Below, piece by piece: positions 1-9,186 of a stretch of 64,000 bases of DNA. The first letter of the stretch is position 1; each line of letters opens with the position of its first letter. This DNA comes from VSJD01 sp964617825 (GTDB lineage: Bacteria > Verrucomicrobiota > Kiritimatiellia > JAAZAB01). The position numbers and the translations under genes are program-made. The DNA lies in NCBI GenBank assembly GCA_964617825.1, contig CAZTWL010000003.1:149585-213584 (forward strand). The letters are read 5' to 3'. The notes under the pieces are model-generated. The model had not been told where the DNA came from, did not search any database, and was given only the letters and a program-made list of their open reading frames with translations.

Positions 1-16
1 CGCGCATCCGATTCGG

Positions 17-895
17 TCAGAAATCGTATGTCAGGGTAACCCCGCCGTGCAGCAACCGGTCGCCCATGTAAATCCTGCCGGCGTTGCTGCGAATATCTCC
101 GTTCCAAAGCCAGGTATAGGCAATATCGGCGCCGAACTTTACCCCGTTTTTCAGGGCATATTCCAGCTTTGCATACAGGTTGCCGTCAAGCAGCGCGCTG
201 AGGTCCGTGTCAAAAGCGTAGTCGTTAAAACTCTGCGATCCCCATCCGCTGGATACGCCGGGAGTGAGCGTCCATCCCGGCGCCATGGCGGATTTGTGTT
301 CGAGCATGCCGGCCACATAAAAACCGTCGGCTTCCGCGAAATCGTAATAGATTTCCACGCAGGGGGTCAGCCAGGAATTGTCCCAAGTGGCGACGAGAAA
401 AAATTCGCGCGTGGCCGGGTCAGACCCTTCGTTTATTTTGCCGTCGGCCAGAGTTTCGGTGGTGGCACCGGGATATTCGTATTCGATGATGCCGGCGATC
501 AAATTCACCGGCTTTAGCGGGAACTCGTAATTAAGCATCAGGTCGATCTCGGAAAATCCCCGGCGCCCAATCGCGCGATCGGTCAGCTCGTCATTGGCCC
601 AGATGCCGGCATTGAACCCGAATTTGGATATTTCGACCTGCGGCTGAAGCACGGGTTGATCGCTGTTAATTTCGCCGCGCGACACATAGGCCGAGCGCAG
701 CGACACATCCGCCGAAACCGTGCGGTCGGCGCTTGCGGTTTTCGCGATCAGCACGGGATGATTCGTTGCCGAAAGCGCCGCGTCCCCGACCGGGGAACCC
801 GGGGCGGCGCGCCACGGAGCGAACGCCAAGCCCGTGCCCAGCGCCAGGATAAGCAAGGTATGGCTCGGCATGCGCCCCGTTGTTCGTTTGTGCAT
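17..895 (-). CDS. Outer-membrane beta-barrel protein, TorF-like porin
   Basis: Predicted 292-residue outer-membrane channel or structural barrel. The ATG at 895 is chosen because it is followed by a basic stretch and a hydrophobic signal sequence (about residues 9-26); the open frame extends further upstream but has no signal-like content there. The mature part alternates polar and hydrophobic residues in strand-like blocks rich in Tyr, Trp and Gly, and the protein ends in Asp-Phe, the usual C-terminal Phe recognised by the Bam complex. An early motif of the type SAYVSRGE resembles the start of TorF-family putative porins. It lies 3 nt downstream of trxA on the same strand. Substrate is unknown; the barrel class is fairly sure, the family name less so. 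Confidence 0.7.
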   Translation of the reverse strand: MHKRTTGRMPSHTLLILALGTGLAFAPWRAAPGSPVGDAALSATNHPVLIAKTASADRTVSADVSLRSAYVSRGEINSDQPVLQPQVEISKFGFNAGIWANDELTDRAIGRRGFSEIDLMLNYEFPLKPVNLIAGIIEYEYPGATTETLADGKINEGSDPATREFFLVATWDNSWLTPCVEIYYDFAEADGFYVAGMLEHKSAMAPGWTLTPGVSSGWGSQSFNDYAFDTDLSALLDGNLYAKLEYALKNGVKFGADIAYTWLWNGDIRSNAGRIYMGDRLLHGGVTLTYDF

Positions 896-970
896 GTGCC
901 CTTGGCGGGAATTGCAGCTGCTGCGGAAGATGCGCTTCGGATCTTTCGGTCGGGCCGCTGAAACCAAGGC

Positions 971-1300
971 CTACAGATAAGCGCTCAGCTTGGATTTTAA
1001 ATCGGCTTTACGCGGGGCGCCGACAATCTGTTCCTGGACCACGCCGGCTTTGAAAACGAGCAGAGTGGGGATGGAATGAATATGAAATTTGGCAGCCAAA
1101 TCCTGGCTTTCTTCGACATTGACCTTGGCAATCTTGATTTTTCCGGAAAATTCGCCCGCCAGTTCATCGAGGACAGGGGCAATCATTTTACAGGGACCGC
1201 ACCATTCGGCCCAGAAATCCACCAGCACGGTGGTTTTTGAGTTTGTTACTTCCGCATCCCAGTTGGAGGAGGTCACATGGACTGTCAGGTTGGCTGTCAT
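971..1300 (-). CDS. trxA: Thioredoxin
   Basis: Cytoplasmic thiol-disulfide oxidoreductase of 109 residues, the normal length for thioredoxin 1. The active site WCGPC is visible with cysteines at residues 34 and 37, preceded by the usual VDFWAEW strand. The cis-Pro region SIPTL and the C-terminal Gly-Ala helix are also present. It reduces protein disulfides using electrons from thioredoxin reductase, which is not in this window. A ribosome site (AAGGAAC) sits 8 nt before the ATG. The gene lies between the repeat-rich tail-anchored protein upstream and the porin downstream, all on the minus strand. Confidence 0.97.
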   Translation of the reverse strand: MTANLTVHVTSSNWDAEVTNSKTTVLVDFWAEWCGPCKMIAPVLDELAGEFSGKIKIAKVNVEESQDLAAKFHIHSIPTLLVFKAGVVQEQIVGAPRKADLKSKLSAYL

Positions 1301-1333
1301 AGCGAGAGTTCCTTTTTGGTTTTAATAAAAAAA

Positions 1334-2440
1334 TCAATGCAACTGCATGGAAGACGGCAAAAGCAGATGGACGCCAAACGCCTGGGCGACCATGATATAA
1401 ACAAGGGCGGCGATGCAAAGCGTTGCGACGAATGCCACGATTGGGAAAACAATCATTTCAGCCTCGGCCGGTACCGGGGCTTTTACGAGGTGGTCAGCCT
1501 TCGGCGCTGCCGCGGGTCCCGCCGTTTCCGGGCGTGGCGCGGGCGCATAGGCATGATCCGTGCGTTTGATCTTGATCGTCTTGCGCTGGGTCATGGGCAT
1601 CTGGGCGCTCTCCGCGATCGGCAATTCGATCTTGGCGGTTTCGCCCTTCTTGGCCGCTTGCATCGACTGGTCCGCGCCGGCGACCTGGATCGTTTCCTCG
1701 ACGTCACTCATGGATGAGGGCCGTTTCAGGCGGATGGTTTTGGGCGTCTCAAGCACCGCAGGCGTGGGCGGGGCGATGGGGCTTGTCGCTTTTTTTACGG
1801 CGGCGATTGACGCGGCCAGTTCGTCCAGCACGATGCGCGATGTCGGCGCCTTGGGCGCCGCAACATGTTTAATGACCGTCGGCGCTTCGGTGATATCCTG
1901 CGGCTGTTCCGTGCGCGGCATCACGCCCGGCTCCGCGGTCTTGGTGATAATCGAAGAGGTGGGCGCGCGCTTGATCGTTGCCGTGGCCGGGCGCTTCAGC
2001 CGGATAGTTTGTGGAATCGGCCCGGCATGCATGGGAATGCCCAGAATGGGGCCGGTGGACCGTTTAAAATCCGTGGTTTTAGGCGCCGTTGCGCTGGTCA
2101 AGTCGATGCGTGAGGTTTGCCGCTTGACCGTTTCCGGAGATGCGGGCCGGACGGTGGTAGGGGCCTGCACGAGTGCGGTTTCCCCTGGTTTTTTGGCCGG
2201 CGGATGATCGATCGGCTGAACGGTAATCGGCGAGGTGGGCGGCCGTTTCAAGCGAATGGTTCGCGGAATTGACCCTGGATATGCCGGCGAATTGGACGCG
2301 AGGCCGTTGGATTTCTTCGGTTCGAGCGGCGCTTTAAGCGGCCGGGCGCTTTCCAGGGAAATGCGCGACGTCTGGCTTTTAAGACTGCCGTTAGCGGGCG
2401 GCACACCCGCCGGATCATGCGCGGATCCTTTGTCTGTCAT
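1334..2440 (-). CDS. Repeat-rich disordered protein with C-terminal membrane anchor
   Basis: A 368-residue protein of unknown function. The ATG at 2440 is preferred over an upstream in-frame start because GGGAG precedes it at good spacing. The first ~325 residues are rich in Pro, Thr, Ala and Lys with no recognisable fold. They carry two interleaved short motifs: TIRLKRP (three near-identical copies and a fourth as KTIKIKR) and T-S-R-I-x-L (three copies, plus variants such as TSPI and TAKI). One hydrophobic helix close to the C-terminus (beginning MIVFPIVAF) would anchor it, leaving the repeat region on one side of the membrane. Similar lysine-rich repeat proteins occur, as I recall, in Lentisphaerota/Kiritimatiellota. 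Possible roles are a scaffold or a modified-threonine array; neither is shown. Confidence 0.75.
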   Translation of the reverse strand: MTDKGSAHDPAGVPPANGSLKSQTSRISLESARPLKAPLEPKKSNGLASNSPAYPGSIPRTIRLKRPPTSPITVQPIDHPPAKKPGETALVQAPTTVRPASPETVKRQTSRIDLTSATAPKTTDFKRSTGPILGIPMHAGPIPQTIRLKRPATATIKRAPTSSIITKTAEPGVMPRTEQPQDITEAPTVIKHVAAPKAPTSRIVLDELAASIAAVKKATSPIAPPTPAVLETPKTIRLKRPSSMSDVEETIQVAGADQSMQAAKKGETAKIELPIAESAQMPMTQRKTIKIKRTDHAYAPAPRPETAGPAAAPKADHLVKAPVPAEAEMIVFPIVAFVATLCIAALVYIMVAQAFGVHLLLPSSMQLH

Positions 2441-2552
2441 GGTATTTCTCCCGATAGGCTTTCGCGTTCCTTTAGCGTCCTGGACAAACGTTTTTTGGAT
2501 TGTTCTGTCGCTTGCGGAACGCAAGCATGTGACGCGGCCGTCCCGGCCCGCC

Positions 2553-3116
2553 TTAGAAAGTCATCATTTCTTTTTCCTTGGCTTCCAACGCCATATCCAT
2601 CTTCTTGATAAAATCGTCCGTATATTTCTGGATTTCTTTCAGGCCGTGATCTCTCTCATCCTCCGTGATGGCGCTGTTTTTAAGCAGGTTTTTGATCTGC
2701 TCGTTGGCCTCCTGGCGATTGCTGCGAATCACGACCCGCGCCTTTTCAGTCATTTGTTTGGCCACTTTGGATAGTTCGCGGCGGCGTTCTTCGCTCAGTT
2801 CCGGAATCGGAATGCGAATGACGCGCCCGTCGTTGAGCGGCGTGATCCCGAGGTTGGCCGCGCTGACGGCTTTTTCGATGGCCGGCAGGGCGGTGGGGTC
2901 ATAGGCGTTAATCACGATGAGGCGCATGTCGGGAGTCGAGATGCTGGCGATCTCGCGCAGGCGCACCTGGGCGCCGTAATACAAAACAGTGATGTGGTCC
3001 ACAAGGCTTGCCGAGGCCTTGCCGGTGCGCAAGCCCGCAAATTGCTGCTGGAGAAATTCCAGGGACTTGGACATCTTGTCTTCGGTTTCCAGCAGGACAT
3101 CATCCAATGATTCCAT
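2553..3116 (-). CDS. frr: Ribosome recycling factor
   Basis: Splits post-termination ribosomes together with EF-G, in the cytoplasm. The protein has 187 residues, the typical RRF length. Family blocks are clear: LRTGKAS in the first long helix, the central beta domain with DPTALPAIEKA and GRVIRIPIPELSEERR, and the C-terminal helix ending in a Glu/Lys-rich tail. It starts 14 nt after the pyrH stop and should be cotranscribed with it from the promoter at 3953-3981. The pyrH-frr order is conserved in bacteria, but rpsB and tsf, often upstream, are absent here. Confidence 0.97.
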   Translation of the reverse strand: MESLDDVLLETEDKMSKSLEFLQQQFAGLRTGKASASLVDHITVLYYGAQVRLREIASISTPDMRLIVINAYDPTALPAIEKAVSAANLGITPLNDGRVIRIPIPELSEERRRELSKVAKQMTEKARVVIRSNRQEANEQIKNLLKNSAITEDERDHGLKEIQKYTDDFIKKMDMALEAKEKEMMTF

Positions 3117-3130
3117 AGCGTGCGCTCCGA

Positions 3131-3907
3131 TTAAGGTTGATCCGCCTCCGGCGGTGCTTGCTTGCCTGCAGCGGCATTTTTGACCAGCGTGCCGACACGG
3201 CAGCCGGCGAGTACGCGTTCGATGTTTCCGGACTTAAAAAAATCAAAAACTATAATAGGGATATTGTTCTCCATGCACAATGCGAAAGCCGCGGAATCCA
3301 TAACTTGCAGCGAATCGTTCAATGCCTGGCGGAAGGTAAGCGTCGTGTAGCGCCGGGCCTTCGCGTTTTTAAGCGGATCATCCGTGTAAATTCCATCCAC
3401 CTTGGTGGCCTTCAGCAGGATGTCGGCATCGATTTCATTCGCCCTCAGGGCCGCGGCGCTGTCGGTGGTAAAATATGGGTTGCCTGTGCCGCCGCCGAAA
3501 ATGACGACGCGGCCCTTTTCCAGATGCCGGATTGCCCGCCGGCGGATGAACGGCTCGGCAACCTGTTTCATTTCGATGGAAGTTTGGACGCGTGTTGCCA
3601 CGCCGATTTTTTCGAGGGCATCCTGAAGCGCGAGGGCGTTGATTACCGTGGCCAACATGCCCATGTAATCGCCCGTATTGCGGTCGATCCCGTGGGCCTG
3701 TCCGATTCCACCCCGGAAAATGTTTCCGCCGCCGATGACCACCGCAATTTGCGCGCCCATGTTCCGCGCCGTCTTGATTCGCGTGGCTACGGTTTGTACC
3801 ATGTCAGGATCGATGCTCAGCCGGCTTTGCCGGTTCTGCATGGCCTCGCCGCTGAGTTTTAAAAGCACCCGTTTAAATCTGCTTTTGCCGATAGATTTGC
3901 CCGTCAT
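3131..3907 (-). CDS. pyrH: UMP kinase
   Basis: Phosphorylates UMP to UDP using ATP in pyrimidine nucleotide synthesis; bacterial hexameric UMP kinase of the amino-acid-kinase fold. The 258-residue protein shows the N-terminal KRVLLKLSGEA strand and loop, the GGGNIFRGG nucleotide loop, the TDSAAALRANEI segment and the KATKVDGIYTDDP uridine-binding region. A short C-terminal extension (AAAGKQAPPEADQP) goes beyond the usual end. It is first in a two-gene unit with frr. A strong sigma70-type promoter is visible upstream. Confidence 0.97.
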   Translation of the reverse strand: MTGKSIGKSRFKRVLLKLSGEAMQNRQSRLSIDPDMVQTVATRIKTARNMGAQIAVVIGGGNIFRGGIGQAHGIDRNTGDYMGMLATVINALALQDALEKIGVATRVQTSIEMKQVAEPFIRRRAIRHLEKGRVVIFGGGTGNPYFTTDSAAALRANEIDADILLKATKVDGIYTDDPLKNAKARRYTTLTFRQALNDSLQVMDSAAFALCMENNIPIIVFDFFKSGNIERVLAGCRVGTLVKNAAAGKQAPPEADQP

Positions 3908-3952
3908 GATGCGATTCCCAGGACAACGTTTTTTGCGGTTTTTACAGCTGGC

Positions 3953-3981
3953 ATCATAATCGAAACGAGGGCCAAAGTCAA
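3953..3981 (-). promoter_or_regulatory. Sigma70-type promoter for pyrH-frr
   Basis: Read on the minus strand: TTGACT (3981-3976), a 17-nt spacer, then TATGAT (3958-3953). Both boxes differ little from consensus and the spacer is ideal. Transcription would begin near 3946, giving a short leader before the pyrH ATG at 3907. Confidence 0.65.
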
Positions 3982-4100
3982 AAGCAAATCCGCCGATCAG
4001 CCGCCGAGCTGGAGGAATTCAAACTTTAGGGTTAAGCGATCGCAAGGCCTTGATCAAAAACGAAAACGCCAAAAATCCTTCAGCCTGAAGACCTTTCAAA

Positions 4101-6560
4101 CTACGGCCTGGTTATTCCCATCCGCAAAACCGGCAGAATGTCCTTCTCCAGGGTGCGGTTCAGGTCGAAGAGCACAAACCCGCCGGCGCCGGCCTCCCGC
4201 AATTGCCGGATCTGCTCGATGACCTGGTCGGCAGGCAACTGGCTTTCCATGGAAGTGACGCCCAGGCCGGGAAATATGCGCCCGTCAGCGCCGGCAAGCG
4301 CCAGTTGGCGTCGGACCAGATTTTTGAATGCGCCGTTGCTGACCGTGTAATTCATGGGGCAAACAAAATCGACCAATCCCTCTTTCAGCCAACTGCCCCA
4401 GTCCTGGCCGATACTGTTGATGCTGCTGGGATATTCCGGATAGACTGCGGCCGATACCCGGACGCGCTTCGACCGCCCGCCGCCTGACTTTTTAGCCAGA
4501 TTGTGCACGGAGCGGACGAAGGCCGTGATTTGCTCGCTGCGCCAGGCATTATATTTTCCGCTTAGATTGCCGTTTTGTGCGCTCTTGGGCCAGTTCCGGA
4601 TTGTCTCGCCCAGGTACCGGCCGAAGCGTTGGCGGCAACCGCTGCAAAAGCAGGCGCTCTCGTCGGGATAGCGCACATAATCCAGATGAATGCCGTCTAC
4701 CTGATAACGCTGGAGCACTTCCTCGACGGACTTCAGTTCCAGGGCGACATTGTCAGGGTTGGAGGGACAGAGCCAGTCCAGTTCCTGACCGGCATCGTTG
4801 ACTTGCAGGCGTCCGGCCTTGCGCATATCGGCCGTGAATGATTCCGGCGCATTACTCAGGTTCCAGCAGACTTTCCAAACGTGAACTTCCAGGTTGTTGG
4901 CTTGGGCTGCGGCGACGCATTGTTTCAGCTGGTCGCCATAGCGGCGGACGGCATCCGACTGCGGCATGACCTGGCTGTCGTAATGCGCCAGGCCGGGCCA
5001 GGCGACATTGACAAAAACGGCATTCATTCCGCTGTCGGCCAGAATCCGGGCGGTTTTGGACCAGTTGCCGGGGTAAAGGCCCAACCCGGTATGGTCCCAG
5101 ACGCCACTGAATTCCTGCTTTTTAGGCCGTTGAACGCGGGCAAATGCTTCCACCAATTTGGCTTGCAGGCGCCGTCCGGTTTCGACGACTTCAGGATATT
5201 TGCGCTTGGCCTGGGCGGCGGCCATGCTTCTATAGTCCTGGCTGCATTGCGCCAGCAGGTTATCCACCAGTTCCGTCATGGCGGTGTCCCGTGCCATCCG
5301 GGTAATGCCGGCGGTGGCATCGTTCAAGTTGCCAAACGGTCCGACTTTGCCGGCGCGGACCATAACGCGGGCGGCGGCTTGTTCCCAGATGGAGGGGCTA
5401 TATGTCCCTAACATGGCCAGGAGCATGCGTTGTTTGTTGGCGGCATCGCTGTCCAGAAGCACATGGGACATCCAAAACCCGTGCGATGACTGCACCCAGG
5501 CCGGATCGTCGGATTCTTTTCCGGCGCTGTTTTGCCAGAAGGCAATAACCTGGCTGTCTTTATCCGCTGGGAAGGCCGGAAATATATTGGAGGAGTCCTG
5601 ATAGACCACCTCGGGCATGTAGGGCGGTGCGTTGCGATTAAAGGCGAATCCGCTCCATTGGCCGGCAAACCTGGCGGCCTGATAACTGCCGAGCTTCAGG
5701 CCCATCAATTTGGCCAGATCAGGTTCCGCCGAGTAAAAGACCACAAGTTTTCCGCCTGACTTCACAAAGGAACCCAGCGCGCGCATTTCTTTGCCTGGCG
5801 GCAGGGCGTTGTAGGGCAGGATGGCCACTTGCGCCGATTTAAGTCGTCCGTCGACCACGGCCTCGTCATCCACAAGGCTATGGGCAATGCCCTGGTTCTG
5901 GAGCCAGTGGCTGATGCGCAAAGCCATGCTGCGGGCATAAATTTTTTCGCCGGCATTGGCCAGCGAAAGCGTGCCCTGCACAACCAACAAATCGCAGGTG
6001 CGCGCATAAAGGGCATGGGCCGTGACGGCAGCGATCCGGTTCGCTTCGGGTTCCGCCGCTGTGTCCCGTGTCAGGCTGATGCGCACGGCATCGATGGCGC
6101 CCCATCCGCTGGTTTTGCCTTCCACGCCGGCATCCTTGAGCGAAAAAGTCAGGCTCTGCCGGCCGGATTCCTTCAGCGGGGTCAGCCAGACATACCAGCC
6201 GTCACCGCTTTTAAGATACAGGCCGAATGTTCGCAAGGCGTCCGGCTGGATGCAGGTCAGGTCCAATTCAAGAAAATCGTAACCGCGCAAGTCCAGGTTG
6301 ACGGTGCGATCCCAGTAAACGCGGTCGCTTTTGGTTCCAAACAAGCCGGGAAACCGCAGGCCGGCTGGCGCTCCCGATTCGTAGGCTGCGGCCGGCGATC
6401 CATTGCAGGCTTGCCAGACCTGCAGGGCATCGGCGGCCTTCCGAAAGGTGAAGATATCGAATGTGGTTTCGCGATTGGCGGCGGCCGTGCCGGGGAGCGT
6501 GAAACAAAGGCTTAAGCCCAACAAACAGATTCCGGCGCGAGTTTGGGAAAAATGTGCCAT
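4101..6560 (-). CDS. Secreted glycoside hydrolase-like protein, GHL10 (GH10-like) family
   Basis: An 819-residue exported protein. The ATG at 6560 is chosen for the GGAG ribosome site and for the signal peptide that follows (hydrophobic core LLGLSLCFTLPG). The N-terminal third looks like a carbohydrate-binding beta-sandwich, followed by a glutamine-amidotransferase-like region often found before such barrels. The C-terminal TIM barrel (about residues 480-815) matches the bacterial GH10-like PF02638 type: SGVWDHTGLG at its start, VDGIHLDYVRYPD as the probable catalytic strand, then VCPMNY and GGFVLFDLN near the end. A small cysteine cluster (CFCSGC) follows the catalytic strand. It probably acts on extracellular polysaccharide or peptidoglycan-type glycan; the substrate cannot be read from sequence. 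It is divergent from the HAD-sialidase operon. Confidence 0.8.
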   Translation of the reverse strand: MAHFSQTRAGICLLGLSLCFTLPGTAAANRETTFDIFTFRKAADALQVWQACNGSPAAAYESGAPAGLRFPGLFGTKSDRVYWDRTVNLDLRGYDFLELDLTCIQPDALRTFGLYLKSGDGWYVWLTPLKESGRQSLTFSLKDAGVEGKTSGWGAIDAVRISLTRDTAAEPEANRIAAVTAHALYARTCDLLVVQGTLSLANAGEKIYARSMALRISHWLQNQGIAHSLVDDEAVVDGRLKSAQVAILPYNALPPGKEMRALGSFVKSGGKLVVFYSAEPDLAKLMGLKLGSYQAARFAGQWSGFAFNRNAPPYMPEVVYQDSSNIFPAFPADKDSQVIAFWQNSAGKESDDPAWVQSSHGFWMSHVLLDSDAANKQRMLLAMLGTYSPSIWEQAAARVMVRAGKVGPFGNLNDATAGITRMARDTAMTELVDNLLAQCSQDYRSMAAAQAKRKYPEVVETGRRLQAKLVEAFARVQRPKKQEFSGVWDHTGLGLYPGNWSKTARILADSGMNAVFVNVAWPGLAHYDSQVMPQSDAVRRYGDQLKQCVAAAQANNLEVHVWKVCWNLSNAPESFTADMRKAGRLQVNDAGQELDWLCPSNPDNVALELKSVEEVLQRYQVDGIHLDYVRYPDESACFCSGCRQRFGRYLGETIRNWPKSAQNGNLSGKYNAWRSEQITAFVRSVHNLAKKSGGGRSKRVRVSAAVYPEYPSSINSIGQDWGSWLKEGLVDFVCPMNYTVSNGAFKNLVRRQLALAGADGRIFPGLGVTSMESQLPADQVIEQIRQLREAGAGGFVLFDLNRTLEKDILPVLRMGITRP

Positions 6561-6792
6561 GAACCATTCTCCATTAAAGCTGTTCCAGCAAAGTTGCCAA
6601 GCTGTTGAATTTGCTCTATTATTCACTTTTTGGATATGCTGAAAAGGAAATAAGCTGCCGGTTTGGTTGGAAAATCAATAACGGCCATATGTTTTCATGC
6701 GCCGGCAACGTCATGGCGGTAATGGAAGTCCACACCCGCACCGGGAGCGGCCGGGCGCCATTGCTTGTGCGGCTGCGTGAAGGGGAATTCGC

Positions 6793-7329
6793 ATGCATCG
6801 ATCCAACCGTTGTGTTTTTTTCGACCGTGACGGCATTGTGAATACTTCGCCGGGCGCGGGTCTCTATGTGACGCGTTGGGAGGATTTTCATCTCCTGCCT
6901 GAATTTGTGGAAGCTTTGCGTATTGTGCGCGCGCATGGATATCAGGCGGCAATTGTCACCAACCAGCGGGCGGTGGCCCGGGGTCTGGTAAGCGCGGACG
7001 TGGTGGAATCGATGCACCGGCGGCTGCGGGATCTGCTGCGGCAGAATTATCGGCTGGATCTCCTCGATATTCGATATTGTCCCCATGATGTCGGCCAGTG
7101 CGATTGCCGCAAGCCTTTGCCTGGAATGCTGACGGCCGTGGCCGCCCGGCACGGTCTCGACCTTGCGGCATCCTGGATGGTTGGCGACGCGGAGACGGAC
7201 ATTGAGGCCGGCCGGCGCGCAGGGTGCCATACGATTCTGGTGAATGGCGGCGCAGCCGAATCCAAAGCCGATTGGCGGGTGCCCGTGATCGAGGATTTGC
7301 CGGGGCTGCTGGAACGGGTGCTTGCCTGA
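6793..7329 (+). CDS. gmhB: HAD-superfamily phosphatase, GmhB type
   Basis: A 178-residue HAD hydrolase. Motif I is FFDRDGIVN (nucleophile Asp and acid Asp), motif II is IVTNQ, and the loop CPHDVGQCDCRKP contains the Cys-His-Cys-Cys zinc-binding pattern of D-glycero-D-manno-heptose-1,7-bisphosphate phosphatases and histidinol phosphatases. Motif IV is VGDAETDI. GmhB removes the 7-phosphate (1-phosphate in some versions) during heptose synthesis for LPS, which fits a diderm, but no other heptose gene lies nearby. An AAGGGG ribosome site precedes the ATG. It begins the plus-strand run leading to the sialidase-like gene 52 nt downstream, so a role in the sugar pathway of that run is also possible. 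Confidence 0.75.
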   Translation: MHRSNRCVFFDRDGIVNTSPGAGLYVTRWEDFHLLPEFVEALRIVRAHGYQAAIVTNQRAVARGLVSADVVESMHRRLRDLLRQNYRLDLLDIRYCPHDVGQCDCRKPLPGMLTAVAARHGLDLAASWMVGDAETDIEAGRRAGCHTILVNGGAAESKADWRVPVIEDLPGLLERVLA

Positions 7330-7381
7330 CCGGATGGATTGCGTGCGGTCGGCAAGGAAAACAATCGGGAACCCAAACATC

Positions 7382-8521
7382 ATGCAGGCAAATCCTTTGG
7401 ATGCGGTAAAAATCGCGTATGCGCCCGGGGCCCGGCATATGACGCCGGGGCGCGGGTATCAGGGAATTCCAGGAATTGAGCGGGCGCCTGGCGGCAGGCT
7501 GTGGGCGACATGGTATAGCGGCGGCAAGACGGAGGGGCCGGAAAATTTTGTGCTGCTTGTGACCAGCGCCGACAACGGCGCAACCTGGAGCGAGCCGGTT
7601 GCGGTTATCGATCCCCCGGGTAATGTTCGCGCATACGACCCTGTTCTCTGGCGTGATCCTTTGGGGCGTTTGTGGTGGTTTTGGGCCCAAAGTTACAGTC
7701 CGGGAGACAACCTGATTCACGATGGGCGCGCCGGCGTGTGGGGGGTCTATACGGAAGATCCCTCCGCCGAACATCCTGTTTTTTCGGCGCCGGTCAGGAT
7801 CGCCAATGGCGTGATGATGAATAAGCCCATCGCGCTTTCTTCCGGAGAATGGGCTTTGCCCACAGCCGTATGGGAGTGTGTCGATCCCAAACTTGACGAA
7901 CTGAAAAGCGAGCGCTTTTCCAATATGACCATTTCGGCGGATAACGGGCAATCGTTCGGCCTGCAAGGCTCCGCCGACATTCCGCAGAGATGCTTCGACG
8001 AGCATATTATTGTTGAACTCAAGGACGGCCGCCTCTGGATGCTGGTGAGAACGAATTACGGCATCGGGCAGAGTTTTTCCGCCGACCAGGGCAAAACATG
8101 GAGTCCGGGCGCAGATTCGAAGCTCGGCGGCCCGAATTCGCGGTTCTTCATCCGCCGGCTGCTTTCCGGCAAGCTCCTGCTCGTCAATCATGGCGATATC
8201 ACTCCTGCTGAAGCGCTGAAACTTTGTAATGCGGGAAAAACATGGCGGAACCGCTCGTGCCTGACCGCTTATCTTTCGGATGACGACGGCCGGACATGGA
8301 AGGGCGGCCTGCTGCTTGACGAAAGAGACGGCGTATCGTATCCGGATGGGACTCAAGACCAGAGCGGCGTTATCAAAATAATTTATGACCATGAACGTTA
8401 TAAAAGGGGAGATATCCTGATGGCATCCTTTACCGAAGAGGATGTCATGGCCGGAAAGTGCGTGTCCCCAGACGCGCGCTTGAAAGTATTGATCAACACA
8501 ACCGGGGGGCTTAAAGCGTGA
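7382..8521 (+). CDS. Sialidase-family (BNR/Asp-box) protein
   Basis: A 379-residue six-bladed-propeller protein of the sialidase superfamily. Four Asp-box motifs of the form S-x-D-x-G-x-(T/S)-(W/F) are visible (SADNGATW, SADNGQSF, SADQGKTW, SDDDGRTW). An arginine near the start (GRGYQGIPGIE) could be part of the triad. No signal peptide is apparent from the ATG at 7382, so it may act in the cytoplasm. Its stop overlaps the GTG of the KDPG aldolase gene by 4 nt, a sign of translational coupling. That context suggests action on a sugar-acid-containing substrate rather than classical sialic acid; this is inference. Confidence 0.8.
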   Translation: MQANPLDAVKIAYAPGARHMTPGRGYQGIPGIERAPGGRLWATWYSGGKTEGPENFVLLVTSADNGATWSEPVAVIDPPGNVRAYDPVLWRDPLGRLWWFWAQSYSPGDNLIHDGRAGVWGVYTEDPSAEHPVFSAPVRIANGVMMNKPIALSSGEWALPTAVWECVDPKLDELKSERFSNMTISADNGQSFGLQGSADIPQRCFDEHIIVELKDGRLWMLVRTNYGIGQSFSADQGKTWSPGADSKLGGPNSRFFIRRLLSGKLLLVNHGDITPAEALKLCNAGKTWRNRSCLTAYLSDDDGRTWKGGLLLDERDGVSYPDGTQDQSGVIKIIYDHERYKRGDILMASFTEEDVMAGKCVSPDARLKVLINTTGGLKA

Positions 8522-9186
8522 TCCATCTGTTCGCCGATGAATTGAAAGCAAAAATTAACGCGTGTGGCATTATTGCGGTGCTGGTGGTGGATAAAGCCGA
8601 TGACGCCGTGCCGCTGGCGCGCGCCCTGCTTGCCGGTGGCGTTGCGATCATGGAACTGACCCTGCGGACGCCGGACGCCCTGGAGGCCTTGAAACGCATC
8701 AAAGCCGAAGTTCCGGAAATGATGGCTGGAATCGGGACAATCATTACGCCGGCCCAAGTGTTGGCGGCCAAGGCGGCCGGGGCGGTTTTTGGCGTTGCTC
8801 CCGGGATGAATCCGCGGGTCGTCGCCCAAGCCAAAGAGGCCGGCCTTCCTTTTGCGCCGGGCATTGCGACTCCTTCGGATATCGAAGCCGCGCTTGAATT
8901 CGGTTGCCGGATACTGAAGTTTTTTCCCGCCGAATCCTGCGGCGGCATCCGGCATCTGAAATCAATTTATGCGCCCTATGCCCATCTGGGGTTGAAGTTC
9001 ATCCCGCTCGGGGGATTGACCCATGAAAATTTCGGCGCTTACCTTGAATTGCCGGCTGTTACCGCAGTCGGCGGTTCCTGGTTGGCTCCCCGCGATGCCA
9101 TCCGCAAGAACGATTGGCAAACCATAACCAGGAACGCAACCACGGCGGTTGCCGCGATTGCGACTATCAGGAGAAAAGTCCAGTGA
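8518..9186 (+). CDS. eda: 2-dehydro-3-deoxy-phosphogluconate (KDPG/KHG) aldolase
   Basis: Cleaves KDPG to pyruvate and glyceraldehyde 3-phosphate, the last step of Entner-Doudoroff-type and uronate catabolism. The 222-residue length is typical. Motifs: GIIAVL at the N-terminus, GVAIMELTLRTPDA with the catalytic Glu, GIGTIITPAQ, a GVAPGMNP loop, and the Schiff-base Lys in CRILKFFPAES. It starts with GTG at 8518, overlapping the upstream stop in the pattern GTGA, and its own TGA overlaps the GTG of kdgK in the same way. The three genes are therefore almost certainly one transcript. Confidence 0.95.
   Translation: MIHLFADELKAKINACGIIAVLVVDKADDAVPLARALLAGGVAIMELTLRTPDALEALKRIKAEVPEMMAGIGTIITPAQVLAAKAAGAVFGVAPGMNPRVVAQAKEAGLPFAPGIATPSDIEAALEFGCRILKFFPAESCGGIRHLKSIYAPYAHLGLKFIPLGGLTHENFGAYLELPAVTAVGGSWLAPRDAIRKNDWQTITRNATTAVAAIATIRRKVQ

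Noticed and set aside
6956..8551. 531-codon minus-strand frame
   Set aside because: Antisense to the HAD and sialidase-like genes, Arg/Pro/His-rich without motifs; a shadow of a GC-rich gene.
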